Assembly (NCBI GenBank): GCA_947461155.1 | Contig: CANHKE010000056.1 | Coordinates: 1 to 7,561 of the forward strand | DNA from: Cytophagaceae bacterium | Lineage (GTDB): Bacteria > Bacteroidota > Bacteroidia > Cytophagales > Spirosomataceae | DNA: 7,561 nt | Reading direction: 5' to 3' | Shown here: one piece after another, positions 7,189 to 7,561 of the stretch | Position numbering within the stretch: the stretch's first letter is position 1 | Layout: every line of letters begins with the position of its first letter | Position numbers and translations under genes: made by a program | The notes under the pieces: model-generated | Seen by the model: only the letters and a program-made list of their open reading frames with translations | Told to the model about the DNA's origin: nothing | The model's database searches: none

Positions 7189-7220
7189 AAGTCAGGGCTT
7201 TTGTCCCTGACTTTTCTTTT
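7189..7220 (+). terminator. Rho-independent terminator after the aminotransferase gene
   Basis: A perfect nine-base stem pairs AAGTCAGGG (7189-7197) with CCCTGACTT (7205-7213) around the seven-base loop CTTTTGT. The descending arm runs straight into a T-rich tract with one C (TTCTTTTT, to about 7221). This is a textbook intrinsic terminator, 26 bases after the aminotransferase stop. On the minus strand there is no matching gene to terminate. The loop also contains the TTG proposed as the -33 element of the downstream promoter. Confidence 0.9.
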
Positions 7221-7228
7221 TATATTTA
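7201..7228 (+). promoter_or_regulatory. Probable nhaD promoter overlapping the terminator
   Basis: TTG at 7201-7203 is followed after 17 bases by TATATTTA (7221-7228), which differs from the Bacteroidota -7 consensus TAnnTTTG only in its last base. The spacing is within the TTG-N17-23-TAnnTTTG range. The element ends four bases (CCGC) before the ATG at 7233, so the transcript would start at or within a few bases of the start codon. The terminator just upstream makes an independent promoter likely. The precise assignment is inference from consensus. Confidence 0.45.
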
Positions 7229-7232
7229 CCGC

Positions 7233-7561
7233 ATGGAATTAATTTCAGTTCTCATTTTTATCCTCGGGTACTTCGCCATTGCGTTTGAGCATCCGTTGAA
7301 AATCAACAAAACAGCATCAGCTTTAGTAACAGGTGTAATGGTTTGGGTGGTGTTTGCTTTAGTCAAAGGGCCCGATTCCTTGGAATCCTTAAGTCATCAT
7401 TTAGGCTCCACATCTGAAATTTTGTTTTTCTTACTCGGTGCGATGACCTTGGTTGAGCTCGTGGATGCCCATCATGGATTTCATTTTGTCAGTAAACTGA
7501 TCAAAACGAATCAAGCGGCTAAATTGATGTGGATTGTGGGTTTGATTACGTTCTTTCTATC
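7233..7561 (+). CDS. nhaD: Na+/H+ antiporter, NhaD type, N-terminal fragment
   Basis: NhaD-family antiporters are inner-membrane proteins of the ion transporter superfamily that expel Na+ (or Li+) in exchange for protons. The first 109 codons are present and the gene runs off the right edge. The N-terminus MELISVLIFILGYFAIAFEH followed by PLKINKTASALVTGVM (residues 21-36) is characteristic of the family. So is FFLLGAMTLVELVDAHHGF (65-83), and a further hydrophobic segment starts near 98. At least three membrane segments are visible: about 3-18, 27-44 and 61-78. The ATG at 7233 is the first codon of the conserved N-terminus, with no Shine-Dalgarno sequence. It is separated from the preceding gene by a strong terminator, so it is probably its own transcription unit. 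The transport core residues lie outside the window. Confidence 0.88.
   Translation, partial: MELISVLIFILGYFAIAFEHPLKINKTASALVTGVMVWVVFALVKGPDSLESLSHHLGSTSEILFFLLGAMTLVELVDAHHGFHFVSKLIKTNQAAKLMWIVGLITFFL

Noticed and set aside
1..7561. tRNA, rRNA, CRISPR array, insertion sequence, integrase, toxin-antitoxin or phage gene
   Set aside because: I saw no tRNA cloverleaf, spaced direct repeats, transposase motifs or terminal inverted repeats. All spacers are under 100 bases and contain only the elements listed.

Overview
The window reads as ordinary chromosome from a member of the Bacteroidota, most likely a Cytophagales-like organism; the genus cannot be fixed from the sequence alone. Three things support this. 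There is a small secreted protein ending in the type IX secretion 'type B' (gliding-motility-associated, CHU_C-like) sorting domain. Start codons lack Shine-Dalgarno sequences and are preceded by A/T-rich DNA. A TTG/TAnnTTTG-like promoter lies directly before a start codon. Seven of the eight genes belong to well-known families; the secreted protein is recognisable only by its sorting domain.

Layout. At the left edge, on the minus strand, is the 5' end of recG (1-286). A 94-bp divergent spacer (287-380) separates it from a plus-strand series packed so tightly that it is almost certainly one operon: a T9SS type B cargo protein (381-1106), nuoB (1108-1620), nuoC (1607-2080, overlapping nuoB), a GT2-like glycosyltransferase (2082-2957), a GT4-like glycosyltransferase (2958-3995, GTG start touching the previous stop) and, after 45 bp, an MsbA-type ABC exporter (4041-5870, TTG start). 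A hairpin near 5893-5923 precedes a class I aminotransferase (5960-7162). A strong intrinsic terminator (7189-7220) closes that gene. It overlaps the probable promoter of a NhaD-type Na+/H+ antiporter gene that runs off the right edge (7233-7561).

How the genes relate. NuoB and NuoC belong to the peripheral arm of respiratory complex I. The two glycosyltransferases and the MsbA-like flippase suggest assembly and inner-membrane export of a lipid-linked surface glycan such as the LPS core. The T9SS cargo is predicted to be exported to the surface. Putting two complex I genes between a surface protein and envelope-glycan genes, with neither nuoA before nor nuoD after them, is the most unusual structural feature here. 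I found no tRNA, rRNA, CRISPR array, insertion sequence or phage gene, and nothing that amounts to a new system.
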